Of a stretch of DNA of 13,752 nucleotides, positions 1 to 7,961 are shown piece after piece. The position numbers and the translations under genes are program-made. Each line of letters begins with the position of its first letter. Within the stretch, counting starts at the first letter, position 1. The notes under the pieces are model-generated. The model was not told the DNA's origin. It was given only the letters and a program-made list of their open reading frames with translations, and did not search any database. Origin of the DNA: CAYQIM01 sp964417555 (GTDB taxonomy: Bacteria; Pseudomonadota; Gammaproteobacteria; Diplorickettsiales; Diplorickettsiaceae); contig CAYQIM010000024.1 of assembly GCA_964417555.1 (NCBI GenBank), positions 1 through 13,752 of the forward strand. Direction: 5' to 3'.

Positions 1-107
1 CTTTACGGCGTGATGCGTTTCCTGCTTCGCCCGTCAACGCACGCCTATCGCGGGCTCCTCAACTTCGCATTGCTTCCGCAATGCTCTCATTGTCTCGTCG
101 GGTAAAG
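1..107. repeat. Palindromic repeat-like insertion at the 3' end of acs
   Basis: This stretch is visibly richer in G+C than its neighbours. Its ends form a short inverted repeat: CTTTAC at 1-6 and GTAAAG at 102-107. On the minus strand it contains a perfect 7-bp hairpin, GCATTGC-GGAA-GCAATGC. A second, bulged stem pairs GGCGTG with CACGCC further along. Similarity to acetyl-CoA synthetase stops at its inner edge, after the residues ALP. The residues that follow, up to the stop at 34-36, do not resemble the family. I infer a mobile palindromic element or repeat inserted into acs. The window begins at the repeat's outer end, so the other junction and any target duplication cannot be seen. Confidence 0.45.
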
Positions 108-1930
108 CGACAGTAAAAATAAGTTGTTTTGGCTTGGCCAACGCCCCAATGGTATTGCGTACTTGATCAATAATTTCCACTTTTAATTTCTGCGAAGGCT
201 TGGCCGCATCACATAAAGTAATAAAAGCGGCAATCGCCTGCCCTGATACTTTATCAGGCACCGCAACGACTGCCGCCTCTGCCACGAGAGGGTGGCTAAG
301 TAAAGCCGATTCAACTTCAGCTGTGCCTAAACGATGTCCCGAAACCTTAATCACATCATCAACTCGCCCCATGATCCAAATATAACCGCTCTCATCATAA
401 TGAGCACTATCCCCTGAAAAATAGGTATGCGGCATTGGCGTCCAATATTGCTCTGTATAACGCTTTGGATCATTCCAAATTCCACGCAGCATACTTGGCC
501 ACGGGCTGACGAATAACAAGAGAACCTCCTTGCCCTGAAACAACGGACTTGCCTGAAATAGGGTCCACGATATCGACAACAACACCCGGTAAAGGCTTAG
601 CCACCGATCCGAGTTTAGTCGGCGTTGCACCGGGAATGGGTGCAATCATGATGGCACCTGTTTCAGTTTGCCACCACGTATCGACAATGGGACAGCGTTC
701 TTTGCCTATTTTTTGTGAATACCAAACCCATGCTTCGGAATTCAGTGGTTCACCCACACTCCCTAATAATCGCAACGAAGATAAATCATTCCCATCTAGC
801 CATTGGTCGCCCCACTTCATAAAAGATCGCACAGCAGTGGGTGCCGTATAGAAAATACTCACTTTATATTTATCGATAACATCCCAAAAACGATTAGGAT
901 TAGGCCAATTTGGCGCACCTTCGTAAATAACGATACTCGCTGCATTTAATAAAGGACCATACACGACATAAGTATGGCCTGTGATCCAACCGATATCGGC
1001 TGTACACCAATAGATATCTTCGGGTTTTAAATCGAATACTATTTTTGACGTATAGTAAGCACCTACCATATAACCCGTCGTAGTATGGAAAATTCCTTTT
1101 GGAATGCCGGTAGAGCCCGAAGTATAGAGAATAAAAAGAACGTCTTCACTATCGAGAGGTTCAGCTGGACAATGACCCTCTAAACCGCATAATAAATCAT
1201 CCCACCTAATATCTCGTCCTGGCTTTAATGCAAGGGGCGTCTGTGTACGTTGATAGACCACCACCTTTTCTACATCAGGACAGGTAAGTAATGCTTCTTC
1301 GACCACAGACTTTAATGGAATCATTACGCCACGTCGATAACCTGCATCCGCTGTAATCACTAATTTACTCTTCGAATCCTGCAGTCGAGCTTCCAACGCC
1401 TGTACCGAATAACCACCAAAAACAACATTGTGAATCGCACCTAGACGTGCACACGCCAATACAGCAATGATAAGTTCTGGAATCAAAGGCATATAGAGAG
1501 TGACACAGTCTGCCTTTTTTATGCCTAATTTTTTTAATCCGTTAGCAAATTGACATACGGCTTCATGAAGATCTTTATAAGTTAATTGGCGCTGTTCTCC
1601 GGGTTCTCCTTCCCAGATCAATGCTGGCTTATTTGCGTATTTCTCTAAATGACGATCTAAACAATTATAAGAAATATTGGTCTTTCCGCCCTCAAACCAA
1701 GTTGCAGAAGGTTCGTTCCAGGTTAAAACCTTTTCCCAGGGTTTAAACCAACTAAGCTCGCCAGCAATTTCAGCCCAAAATTGTTCAGGTTGTTCAATAG
1801 AGTAGCGATAAATCTGTTCATAATCCGCCAGGGATTTAATAGCTGCCTTATCCGAAAAATGTTTGGCTGGAGGAAAAACTCGAGTTTCATTTAACATAGA
1901 ATTCACAATTTGTGATTCGCTGATAGGCAT
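34..1930 (-). pseudogene. acs: Acetyl-CoA synthetase, frameshifted and lacking its C-terminal catalytic motif
   Basis: Acs makes acetyl-CoA from acetate, ATP and CoA in the cytoplasm through an acetyl-adenylate. The first frame (1930 to 470, 486 residues) carries the AMP-binding core: YTSGSTGIPKG at 269-279 and DTWWQTETG at 417-425. GAGGAG at 1941-1946 precedes the ATG by 10 nt. After GGSLVIRQP the frame fails. An extra C in a CCC run (503-505) shifts the WPSMLRGIW continuation into another frame. That frame runs on with GRVDDVIKVSGHRLGT (the hinge motif) and KPKQLIFTVALP, then enters the 1-107 repeat and stops at 34-36. The KTRSGKI segment, with the catalytic and acetylation-regulated lysine, is therefore absent from the window. 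A joined product would be about 632 residues against roughly 650 for the family. Two independent lesions make an active enzyme unlikely, unless the first is a sequencing error and the 3' end resumes outside the window. Confidence 0.9.
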
Positions 1931-2092
1931 AGTTTATGTTCTCCTCTATTTTTAAGATTCAATACAGCCCAGTTATATTCCGCTCACACTTAATTTTGTT
2001 ACTTCCCGTCGTGTGTGGTACCTCACTTGCGACTATTCGATTCATCAACTAACCTTAAAGCTCAAGGGAATTTACATAGAGGGGAGAACGCG

Positions 2093-2260
2093 ATGTTAAC
2101 ATGGGCATTTATATTTCTAGCCATTGCTATCATAGCCGCTATTGTTGGGTACACAGGCGTTTTTGTCGTCGCGGCAGGCATTGCTAAGATTATCTTTTTC
2201 ATATTCATTGTATTGGCAATTATTGCATTCGTTTCTATGTTATTCCGCAGACAACGGTAA
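2093..2260 (+). CDS. ytjA: Small two-helix membrane protein, DUF1328/YtjA family
   Basis: This 55-residue protein is almost entirely hydrophobic. It has two predicted membrane helices (about 3-20 and 24-50) and a basic tail, FRRQR. The core GYTGVFVVAAGIAKIIFFIF matches the pattern of the UPF0391/DUF1328 family, usually 50-60 residues long, with a conserved GxAAGxAKIxFFIF-like stretch. The biochemical role of the family is unknown; it lies in the inner membrane. The ATG at 2093 is chosen because GAGGGGAG lies just before it at ordinary spacing and the length then fits the family. An upstream in-frame start at 2015 would add an unrelated hydrophilic leader. A weak promoter candidate is TTGCGA (2027-2032) with TAACCT (2050-2055), 17 bp apart. 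The gene is transcribed away from acs and toward the end of tgt. Confidence 0.85.
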   Translation: MLTWAFIFLAIAIIAAIVGYTGVFVVAAGIAKIIFFIFIVLAIIAFVSMLFRRQR

Positions 2261-2277
2261 AATAGACTCTTCGCAGA

Positions 2278-2364
2278 ATTTTTGACAGCGTTGTCGCTCA
2301 AGTTGCAATCGTCATGTTTGCCTAAATAATGGTTGCTTCATTTTCGCAGCGTCTTGTCAAAAAT
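2278..2364. repeat. 10-bp inverted repeat in the ytjA/tgt convergent gap
   Basis: ATTTTTGACA at 2278-2287 is repeated as TGTCAAAAAT at 2355-2364, with 67 nt between the arms. A small hairpin (AGCG-TTGT-CGCT) sits just inside the left arm. The 160-bp interval 2261-2420 separates two convergent genes and contains no coding region that I can support. The arrangement could be an old palindromic element or a structure at the transcript ends. It lacks the GC stem plus T-run of a standard terminator. Confidence 0.3.
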
Positions 2365-2420
2365 CCATTGTATGAGCATAGATCGTGCTTTTCTCACCAT
2401 CAGAATAAAAATGCTATTTT

Positions 2421-3581
2421 TTATGCTGACTCCGCAAGAATTAAACGGCGCATTGCCGTGCAAACGGCGTGCATGATAGAAATGTTATGAATACACGCCA
2501 ATTGGTTATACAGAGACGATCCTTGTTTAAATAAAAAATGTAAATACGCTCGGCTAAAGCGCTGGCAAGTATAACATAAACAACCCTCTAATATAGGGCT
2601 ATCATCCTTAGCATAGATTGATTTTTTAATTAACAGTCGGCCATTTTTTTCTTCACTTTGAAAGACCAACCAATCATCAACTTCAGCGATCTGGCCATGG
2701 TAGAGTGCACCATGGCGGGCATTCCGAGTCGGTGCAACACAATCAAATATATCAACGCCTTGCCTAACTACATCAATTAAATCTTGTGGACTAAGACCTA
2801 CACCCATCGTATACCTAACCTTATCGGCGGGCAATAAAGGCCGTATCCAATCAATCACTATGCACGTTTGTGCAATATCAAAACCAATCACTTCCCCACC
2901 GATGGCAACGCCATCTAAATCAGCATCAACAATAAACTGTGTACTTTTTTCACGCAGATCGCGGAAATTACCCCCTTGAATAATGCCAAATAACGCTTGT
3001 TTATAGCCATAGCAAGAGTGTGGGGATAACTGGTGTACTTCTTTTGACTCCAATAACCAACGATGGGTACGATCCATCGCCGCTAACGCGGCTTCTCTTC
3101 CCCCTTGTTCTGGCGTACATTCATCAAATGCCATGATAATATCTGCACCAATAATTTTCTGTGCTTCCAAAGAACTTTTAGGAGTTAAATGAATAATTTT
3201 TCCACTGATAGGATGTTTAAAATGCGCACCTTCACTATCTATCCGACAAATTTTCCCATTTTTTGATAAGCTAAATACTTGGAAGCCTCCACTATCCGTT
3301 AACATTGGCCCATTCCAAGCCATCAGGTCATGCATACCACCACCCGCTTTTACCACTTCCATGCCAGGATTAACCAACATATGATAGGTATTTCCACCTA
3401 AAATAATTTGCGAGCCTGCACTCATAAGATCATCAGGCGTCATATGATTGACAAAGGCTCGCGTTCCAACTGGCATAAATGCAGGCGTGGTAAAGTTTCC
3501 ATGAGGTGTTGTGACTTCTAATACCCTTGCTGAAGTTACCTTACTCGATTTAAGCAGCCGCGTTGAAAATTGATTAGTCAT
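2421..3581 (-). CDS. tgt: Queuine/preQ1 tRNA-ribosyltransferase
   Basis: Tgt swaps guanine-34 in the anticodon of Asn, Asp, His and Tyr tRNAs for preQ1, the precursor of queuosine. In this 386-residue protein the general acid/base aspartate lies in DSGGFQ (96-101). The nucleophile is D280 in GVDIFDCVAPTR, followed by the tRNA-binding NARHGALY. The zinc site is C334, C336, C339 and H365. Length fits the family. The loop at 223-233 reads DGVAIGGEVIG, where the usual bacterial sequence is close to GGLAVGE; this region contacts the base substrate. The ATG overlaps the end of trmJ by 8 nt (ATGACTAA), suggesting translational coupling. In many gammaproteobacteria tgt lies between queA and yajC. Here it is placed after trmJ, about 9 kb from queA. 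The general function is secure; exact base preference is not shown by the sequence. Confidence 0.95.
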   Translation of the reverse strand: MTNQFSTRLLKSSKVTSARVLEVTTPHGNFTTPAFMPVGTRAFVNHMTPDDLMSAGSQIILGGNTYHMLVNPGMEVVKAGGGMHDLMAWNGPMLTDSGGFQVFSLSKNGKICRIDSEGAHFKHPISGKIIHLTPKSSLEAQKIIGADIIMAFDECTPEQGGREAALAAMDRTHRWLLESKEVHQLSPHSCYGYKQALFGIIQGGNFRDLREKSTQFIVDADLDGVAIGGEVIGFDIAQTCIVIDWIRPLLPADKVRYTMGVGLSPQDLIDVVRQGVDIFDCVAPTRNARHGALYHGQIAEVDDWLVFQSEEKNGRLLIKKSIYAKDDSPILEGCLCYTCQRFSRAYLHFLFKQGSSLYNQLACIHNISIMHAVCTAMRRLILAESA

Positions 3582-4323
3582 TTGACCTATCTGCTGATGG
3601 TAGTTTTTTCTGAATTGCGCTTAAAATGCCGCGTAAAATCTTTGTCTCTGTTTCATCAAGCTCAGCCCGACTAAACACACGTCGTAAACGATCCATAATT
3701 TGTTGACTTCGAAAAGGTTGTAAAAACTCAACAGAACTTAATACCGCTTCTAAATGCTGATAAAAATATTCAAGCTGTCCTACGCTGGCTAAATTACCTT
3801 GTTTCTCAATCAGGGTTGCTTTTTTTTGTAGGAAAGCGAGACGGCATTCGTAACAAACAATTTGCACAGCTGATGCGAGGTTCAAAGAACTATAATCTGG
3901 ATTAGCGGGAATGTTTATTTGAAAATGACAGCGCTGTAATTGCTGGTTAGTAAGCCCACTGCGTTCACGCCCAAATAGAATGGCGATTTCTTGTTGTGGC
4001 ATCTCCACTATTTTTTCTGCTGACTCACGGGCTGTTAAAGAAACCCAATTAAGCTCACGCTCGCGTGTACTGGTACCAAATACTAAATGACAATCCTGAA
4101 TGGCCTCTTCTAAACTATCGACGACCGTTACATCTGCTAAAATATCTAAGGCATTACTTGCCCTAATAGAGGCCTTAGGATGAGGAAAAGCCTCGGGTGT
4201 AATAAGATAAAGACGCTTTAATCCCATCGTCTTCATCGCACGTGCCGCCGCTCCGATATTGCCCGGATCACTGGGAGCCACTAAAACGATACGAATTTGC
4301 CCGAAAAGGTCAGAAAAGGACAT
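3574..4323 (-). CDS. trmJ: tRNA (cytidine/uridine-2'-O-)-methyltransferase TrmJ
   Basis: TrmJ is a SPOUT-class enzyme that 2'-O-methylates position 32 of several tRNAs using S-adenosylmethionine. The 249-residue protein shows all three SPOUT motifs. Motif 1 is PSDPGNIGAAARAMKTMGL (17-35), with the substrate-binding NxGxxAR. Motif 2 is LFGRERSGLTNQQL (116-129). Motif 3 is IPANPDYSSLNLASAVQ (138-154), part of the knotted cofactor site. A helical C-terminal extension (about 165-249) is typical of TrmJ and separates it from shorter TrmL-type enzymes. The stop codon overlaps the tgt start, so the two tRNA-modification genes form one unit on the minus strand. They diverge from suhB across a 97-bp gap (4324-4420) that should hold both promoters; no strong -35/-10 pair stands out there. 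No Shine-Dalgarno sequence is obvious before the ATG. Confidence 0.95.
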   Translation of the reverse strand: MSFSDLFGQIRIVLVAPSDPGNIGAAARAMKTMGLKRLYLITPEAFPHPKASIRASNALDILADVTVVDSLEEAIQDCHLVFGTSTRERELNWVSLTARESAEKIVEMPQQEIAILFGRERSGLTNQQLQRCHFQINIPANPDYSSLNLASAVQIVCYECRLAFLQKKATLIEKQGNLASVGQLEYFYQHLEAVLSSVEFLQPFRSQQIMDRLRRVFSRAELDETETKILRGILSAIQKKLPSADRSND

Positions 4324-4420
4324 TTATAATGTTATTTAATAAAAACAACTTATGGTATCATCCTTCCTATTCAAAGACATACCAGTAATTTCACGCTCTC
4401 TACCCTACTAATTATCGACA

Positions 4421-5224
4421 ATGCACCCTTTTTTAAATATCGCTGACCGCGCGGCACGCCAGGCCGGAAAAATCATTCTAGATGGTTTCGATCGCTTAGA
4501 CCGCATTCGTAAACAACATAAAGAAAACCGTAGTATCGTAACAGAAATCGATTTACGCGCAGAAAAAGCGATTATTGAAACCATCCAAGAGGCCTACCCA
4601 CACCATGGCTTTTTAGCGGAAGAAAATGGCGTTATCGATGGCAAAGACTATACCTGGATTATCGATCCTTTAGACGGAACCAGCAATTTTATTCATGATT
4701 TTCCTCATTTTGCAGTGTCCATTGCCATTAAAAATCAAGCAAAAAACGCTATCGAATACAGTTTAGTCTATGATCCTTTACGACAGGAAACCTTTACTGC
4801 ATCACGAGGTCAAGGTGCTTACCTAAATAATACACAACGTTTTACACGTCGCTTGCGCGTGAGTAAACGTGATAGTATTGAAGAATCACTATTAGGTATT
4901 TCTATTCCTTCACATGGACTCAACGCCTTAGCCCCCCCTCTTAATAAAGAAGCGCTTCGCCATATGATGGCCCAAGCGAGCGGTGTACGTCGTACAGGTT
5001 CAGCTGTTCTTGATCTAGCTTATGTAGCCGCTGGTCGTTTAGATGCAACATTAGAACTTCGCCTGGAACCTTGGGATATGGCTGCTGGAATTTTACTTAT
5101 TCAAGAAGCCGGAGGAATCACTTGTGACTTAAAAGGTGGAGAAAACTACTTTGAAAGCGGCCATATCCTCGGTTCTAATCCTAAGCTTTGTCGTCTGTTG
5201 TTAGAAAAAATTCAATTAAAGTAG
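4421..5224 (+). CDS. suhB: Inositol-1-monophosphatase family protein SuhB
   Basis: This family is a Mg2+-dependent phosphatase that hydrolyses inositol monophosphate. In E. coli SuhB also joins the Nus-factor complex on ribosomal RNA operons. The 267-residue protein has the metal-binding set in order: AEENG (66-70), DPLDGTSNF (82-90) and WDMAAG (218-223). A GSAVLDLAYVAAGRLDA stretch (193-209) is also typical. Length matches the family (about 265-270). The ATG at 4421 starts at MHPFLNIADRAARQAG, as in homologues, but the upstream sequence AATTATCGACA offers no clear ribosome binding site. The gene is divergent from trmJ and convergent with the ankyrin gene, 28 nt away, with no visible terminator. 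Whether it keeps the transcription role here is inference. Confidence 0.93.
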   Translation: MHPFLNIADRAARQAGKIILDGFDRLDRIRKQHKENRSIVTEIDLRAEKAIIETIQEAYPHHGFLAEENGVIDGKDYTWIIDPLDGTSNFIHDFPHFAVSIAIKNQAKNAIEYSLVYDPLRQETFTASRGQGAYLNNTQRFTRRLRVSKRDSIEESLLGISIPSHGLNALAPPLNKEALRHMMAQASGVRRTGSAVLDLAYVAAGRLDATLELRLEPWDMAAGILLIQEAGGITCDLKGGENYFESGHILGSNPKLCRLLLEKIQLK

Positions 5225-5252
5225 AAAGATCATAATATAACTAAATCCTCTA

Positions 5253-5920
5253 TTACCCTAACAAACCTGTACGGAAACTTACCTCAAATCTACGTTCAGC
5301 GTCTTCTTCTGATTCTGAAATTAAATTATCATTACTACAGGAAAAAATTGAACCTTGCATACGACTCATTTGCGATGTACTCGGTATAGATAAAACTTCA
5401 CTCTTTTTTTCAGTAAAATCTGCTACAGAAGAATGAGCTGCTAATTGTTGTTCACTACAAGAAGCATCAGAAACCGCTCCTTTTTTTAATAAGCGTGTCA
5501 TAAAATCTTTTTCTAGTTTCTCTTCTAGTTCCTCGTCTCTATACCTACTTATCCGCTGCGCCATTTGTTCTGCCAATTTACTGCGCGCCCCTGCTTTGCA
5601 AAGTGATTCTGCTATTTCATAGTAGCCTTTTTTATATGCTAAATCTAATACAGATGTTTTTTTCTGTCGGTTGTATGAGAAAAAAGAGGGCCTTTTATAT
5701 ATACTCCCATCTTATGCATTCCACGTATCTCGCGCTTAGACATACGTCTTGAATACATTTCATATGTATTCGGGTCTGCCTTTTGTTCAAGATATTGATT
5801 AACTTTTTTTAGATTTCCTTTTTTTACAGCTTCAAATAAATCTTCACTTCCACAAATACTACGCTTTTCATAGGATAGCAGCCCATAATAACTTAAAAAT
5901 GTTCTGAATTGTTCCCACAT
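5253..5920 (-). pseudogene. Small ankyrin-repeat protein, frame broken at an A7 run
   Basis: Two reading frames join into one ankyrin-repeat protein. The first starts at ATG 5918-5920, with AGGAG 7 nt upstream, and encodes MWEQFRTF. It continues with an ankyrin-type helix pair, DLFEAVKKGNLKKVNQYLEQ, then stops after 91 residues at 5645-5647. The second frame supplies TSVLDLAYKKGYYEIAESL and CKAGA, a second ankyrin repeat, then a charged C-terminal part ending at 5253. The frames meet at an A7 tract in the mRNA (5657-5663). One more A, or a -1 frameshift there, yields about 222 residues. The C-terminus carries SIFSCSNDNLISESEE, related to the end of the upstream gene's product. A 44-nt gap to that gene suggests an operon. 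Ankyrin repeats bind proteins and are common in effectors of intracellular bacteria; that role is inferred. It could be a decaying gene, a programmed frameshift, or a base-call error. Confidence 0.7.
5657..5663 (-). other. A7 homopolymer, candidate -1 slippery site
   Basis: In the mRNA the ankyrin gene's zero frame reads AGA AAA AAA CAT, so the run forms an A_AAA_AAA heptamer in the phase required for -1 slippage. A -1 shift here leads directly into the second ankyrin repeat. No strong downstream hairpin or upstream Shine-Dalgarno-like stimulator was seen, so an ordinary indel is equally possible. Confidence 0.35.
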
Positions 5921-5964
5921 ATATTTTCTCCTAATACTTATTAAAGTTAACTCATACTTTATCG

Positions 5965-7737
5965 TCACGCTTTGTTGCAACACAGTGAAGTAGATACTTC
6001 TTCTTCCTCACTTGATTGTTCTAATTCGCTCATAGAAGCAGAAAATATACTATTATTAAAACGATTAGCTATTCCTGCCGGTTTTATGATGCTCTCCTCC
6101 GCTTTATTCTTAGCTGGATTTGGTACACCCGCTGGCAGATAATCATCTTCACAGCGGGTATAAGTTTTTTTAAAAACTATATCTTGAAGAGAGTTATCTT
6201 CATAACTACTTAAAGCCATTTTAAATTTATTTAATTTTTCATTGGCGGCAGAACAGTAACTATCTATTTTCTCAAGATCAGATTCATAATTACACTTCAA
6301 TGTAGCTTTGTTTTCTGATTGATTAAATATTTTATTACTTTTTCCCTTCATACTAGCTTTGTAGCTACGTCCACATTCCTCTTTACGTTTACTTTGATAA
6401 TCCTTAAGCCGATTTTCAGCATGGCTAAAAAATTCTTTATATAACTCTTCTCCAGTTAATTTACATTCAACAGTTTCCTCACAGTGTTTACCATACTCTT
6501 GATAAATTTTTTTTATTTCTTCCATCATATTTTCTGGATTTTCTTCACAACTAAAAGCACCATTTCTGCTCGTATAATCGGTATATTTTTTAGATTCCTC
6601 CATAAACTTATGTGCAGTATGATAAATTTCACCAAGCTCAACAATAAATCTATCTTTAAACGCTATTTTATCTATCTGCTTAATTTTCACCCTCGTAGAC
6701 AAACAAGTTTGCATAAATTTAATAGCCGAAACTCCGATTATAGAATCGAAAACAATTTGACCTCTTTTATGTTCTGGTATTAAACGTTCTAATACCTCAA
6801 CCGTCAAACTAGTTAAATCAAAAATAATAGGTTCTTTTTTGAGGCTATTTTCAACCTCCTTTGACGCGCTAGGTTTATCCCGATAAACTTCAAGTAAGCT
6901 TATTGGATCGCTTTCTTCTTCCGTAGGCTCCTCATTCTTAAGTTTTTCAAGCCTCAATTTTAGTGCTTCAGAAAATTTACTTACCATTACCTCTTTACTT
7001 TTCACAAACTTATCACATGAACGTTTAAAGCAAATAAAGTCTGTTAAATTAGAATTGTCGGAAATAGCTAGCGCTTTATAAGCTTCTTCAGCCATTTCTA
7101 AAGGTAAAGCGGGTTTTGATGTCCCATCTTCTTTCCAAACACGTTGAAGTTTATCGGGAATGCTTTCTTGAATACTTAAAATCAACAATTGGGCTAATTG
7201 TCTATCGATTCCTTCGCAACAAATTTCCATATTCTCTTCGTAGCCTCTCCAGCCCAATGCGTAATGAATTACTCCTAATTTAAATTCAGCTGCTTGGTGA
7301 GGAAATGCTTCAATAACCGCCGTATTATCGAGTAACTTTTTCAACTCAATAAAACTTTCCTCCTCCATCTGTTTCTGGTTATCGCAAGCTCCAGGGAGTG
7401 CAGCCATTTTTTTTAATTCAGCCTTAGCCGCTTCATATTGCTTTTCATAAGAAGGAGCTTGGATTTTAGCGTACCTTTTTACTTCCTCGACTAAACGATT
7501 GGTATCCCTTTTCAGTGATTTAAATTTCTCCTCCAGCGACTCTAAGTCACGCGCTTCACTGGGAGATGCACGTGTAATTTTTTGCGCAGATTCACTTATT
7601 GTTTGTGCTAATCTTCTCTGAGTCTCTTCACTTTCCTTCCTTATATGCATTGCATTTACATCACCCTTTAACTGAAATTTATTTTTAGAATGACTGGGAC
7701 CAGAAAAATTATTACCTTCATTGGCCGTTACTTTCAT
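5965..7737 (-). CDS. Unknown 590-residue charged helical protein, effector candidate
   Basis: I do not recognise this protein. It is rich in Lys and Glu, with long helical stretches likely to form coiled coils (about residues 35-110 from the ATG, and again in the last third). It has several cysteines, no signal peptide and no membrane helix. The C-terminus holds SIFSASMSELEQSSEEEE followed by SLCCNKA. The acidic SIFS...SEE segment recurs in the ankyrin gene next downstream. Base composition is visibly more AT-rich than in the sec genes. I prefer ATG 7737 (MKVTANEG). A TTG at 7764 would add nine residues, and neither start has a good Shine-Dalgarno sequence. The AT-rich upstream DNA (7738-7961) includes TATAGT-like -10 candidates. 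The gene sits between suhB and secF as an apparent accessory insertion. Secretion by a Dot/Icm-type system is a guess from composition and context; no enzymatic motif is visible. Confidence 0.75.
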   Translation of the reverse strand: MKVTANEGNNFSGPSHSKNKFQLKGDVNAMHIRKESEETQRRLAQTISESAQKITRASPSEARDLESLEEKFKSLKRDTNRLVEEVKRYAKIQAPSYEKQYEAAKAELKKMAALPGACDNQKQMEEESFIELKKLLDNTAVIEAFPHQAAEFKLGVIHYALGWRGYEENMEICCEGIDRQLAQLLILSIQESIPDKLQRVWKEDGTSKPALPLEMAEEAYKALAISDNSNLTDFICFKRSCDKFVKSKEVMVSKFSEALKLRLEKLKNEEPTEEESDPISLLEVYRDKPSASKEVENSLKKEPIIFDLTSLTVEVLERLIPEHKRGQIVFDSIIGVSAIKFMQTCLSTRVKIKQIDKIAFKDRFIVELGEIYHTAHKFMEESKKYTDYTSRNGAFSCEENPENMMEEIKKIYQEYGKHCEETVECKLTGEELYKEFFSHAENRLKDYQSKRKEECGRSYKASMKGKSNKIFNQSENKATLKCNYESDLEKIDSYCSAANEKLNKFKMALSSYEDNSLQDIVFKKTYTRCEDDYLPAGVPNPAKNKAEESIIKPAGIANRFNNSIFSASMSELEQSSEEEEVSTSLCCNKA

Positions 7738-7875
7738 AGGGTAATTCGATCTAACTAAATGCAATGCTTTATTTTAACATTTTTATACTATAATTTAAAA
7801 CATAGAATAAATGGAAAATTGGCAAAAAAAGAAAAAGATTAGCTTCAAATCCTTTAATTAAAAAAGAAAGGTAAT

Positions 7876-7914
7876 AAAAAAGGGTGGTTAGTCATATCAT
7901 CCAAGACGTTACCA
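7876..7914 (-). terminator. Weak candidate terminator after secF
   Basis: Downstream of secF the minus strand has an imperfect stem (TGGT..GTC pairing with GAC..ACCA, loop of about 11 nt), then CCC and a T6 run. The stem is short with an internal mismatch, so it is only a candidate. The rest of 7738-7961 is AT-rich non-coding sequence in which I see no gene. Confidence 0.3.
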
Positions 7915-7961
7915 ATTAATAGCTAATTTATTTTTAATAAAATAAAATCAAAAAATAACTA

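Noticed and set aside
549..851. Plus-strand ORF opposite acs, and the similar one at 200-385
   Set aside because: Shadow frames of the acs remains with no coding signal of their own.
2062..2301. Minus-strand 79-residue ORF across ytjA
   Set aside because: Antisense shadow of the DUF1328 gene, whose family match and ribosome binding site are clear.
5965..5979. CNKA C-terminus of the 590-residue protein as a CaaX prenylation box
   Set aside because: The two middle residues are Asn and Lys, not aliphatic, so the motif is not met.
5921..5983. Upstream start at 5983 for the ankyrin gene
   Set aside because: It would overlap the end of the preceding gene and lacks a ribosome binding site. The ATG at 5920 has AGGAG at good spacing.
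6484..6783. Plus-strand 99-residue hydrophobic ORF
   Set aside because: It lies antisense inside the 590-residue gene. Its Phe/Ile-rich composition is what the complement of Lys/Glu-rich codons gives, and it has no ribosome binding site.
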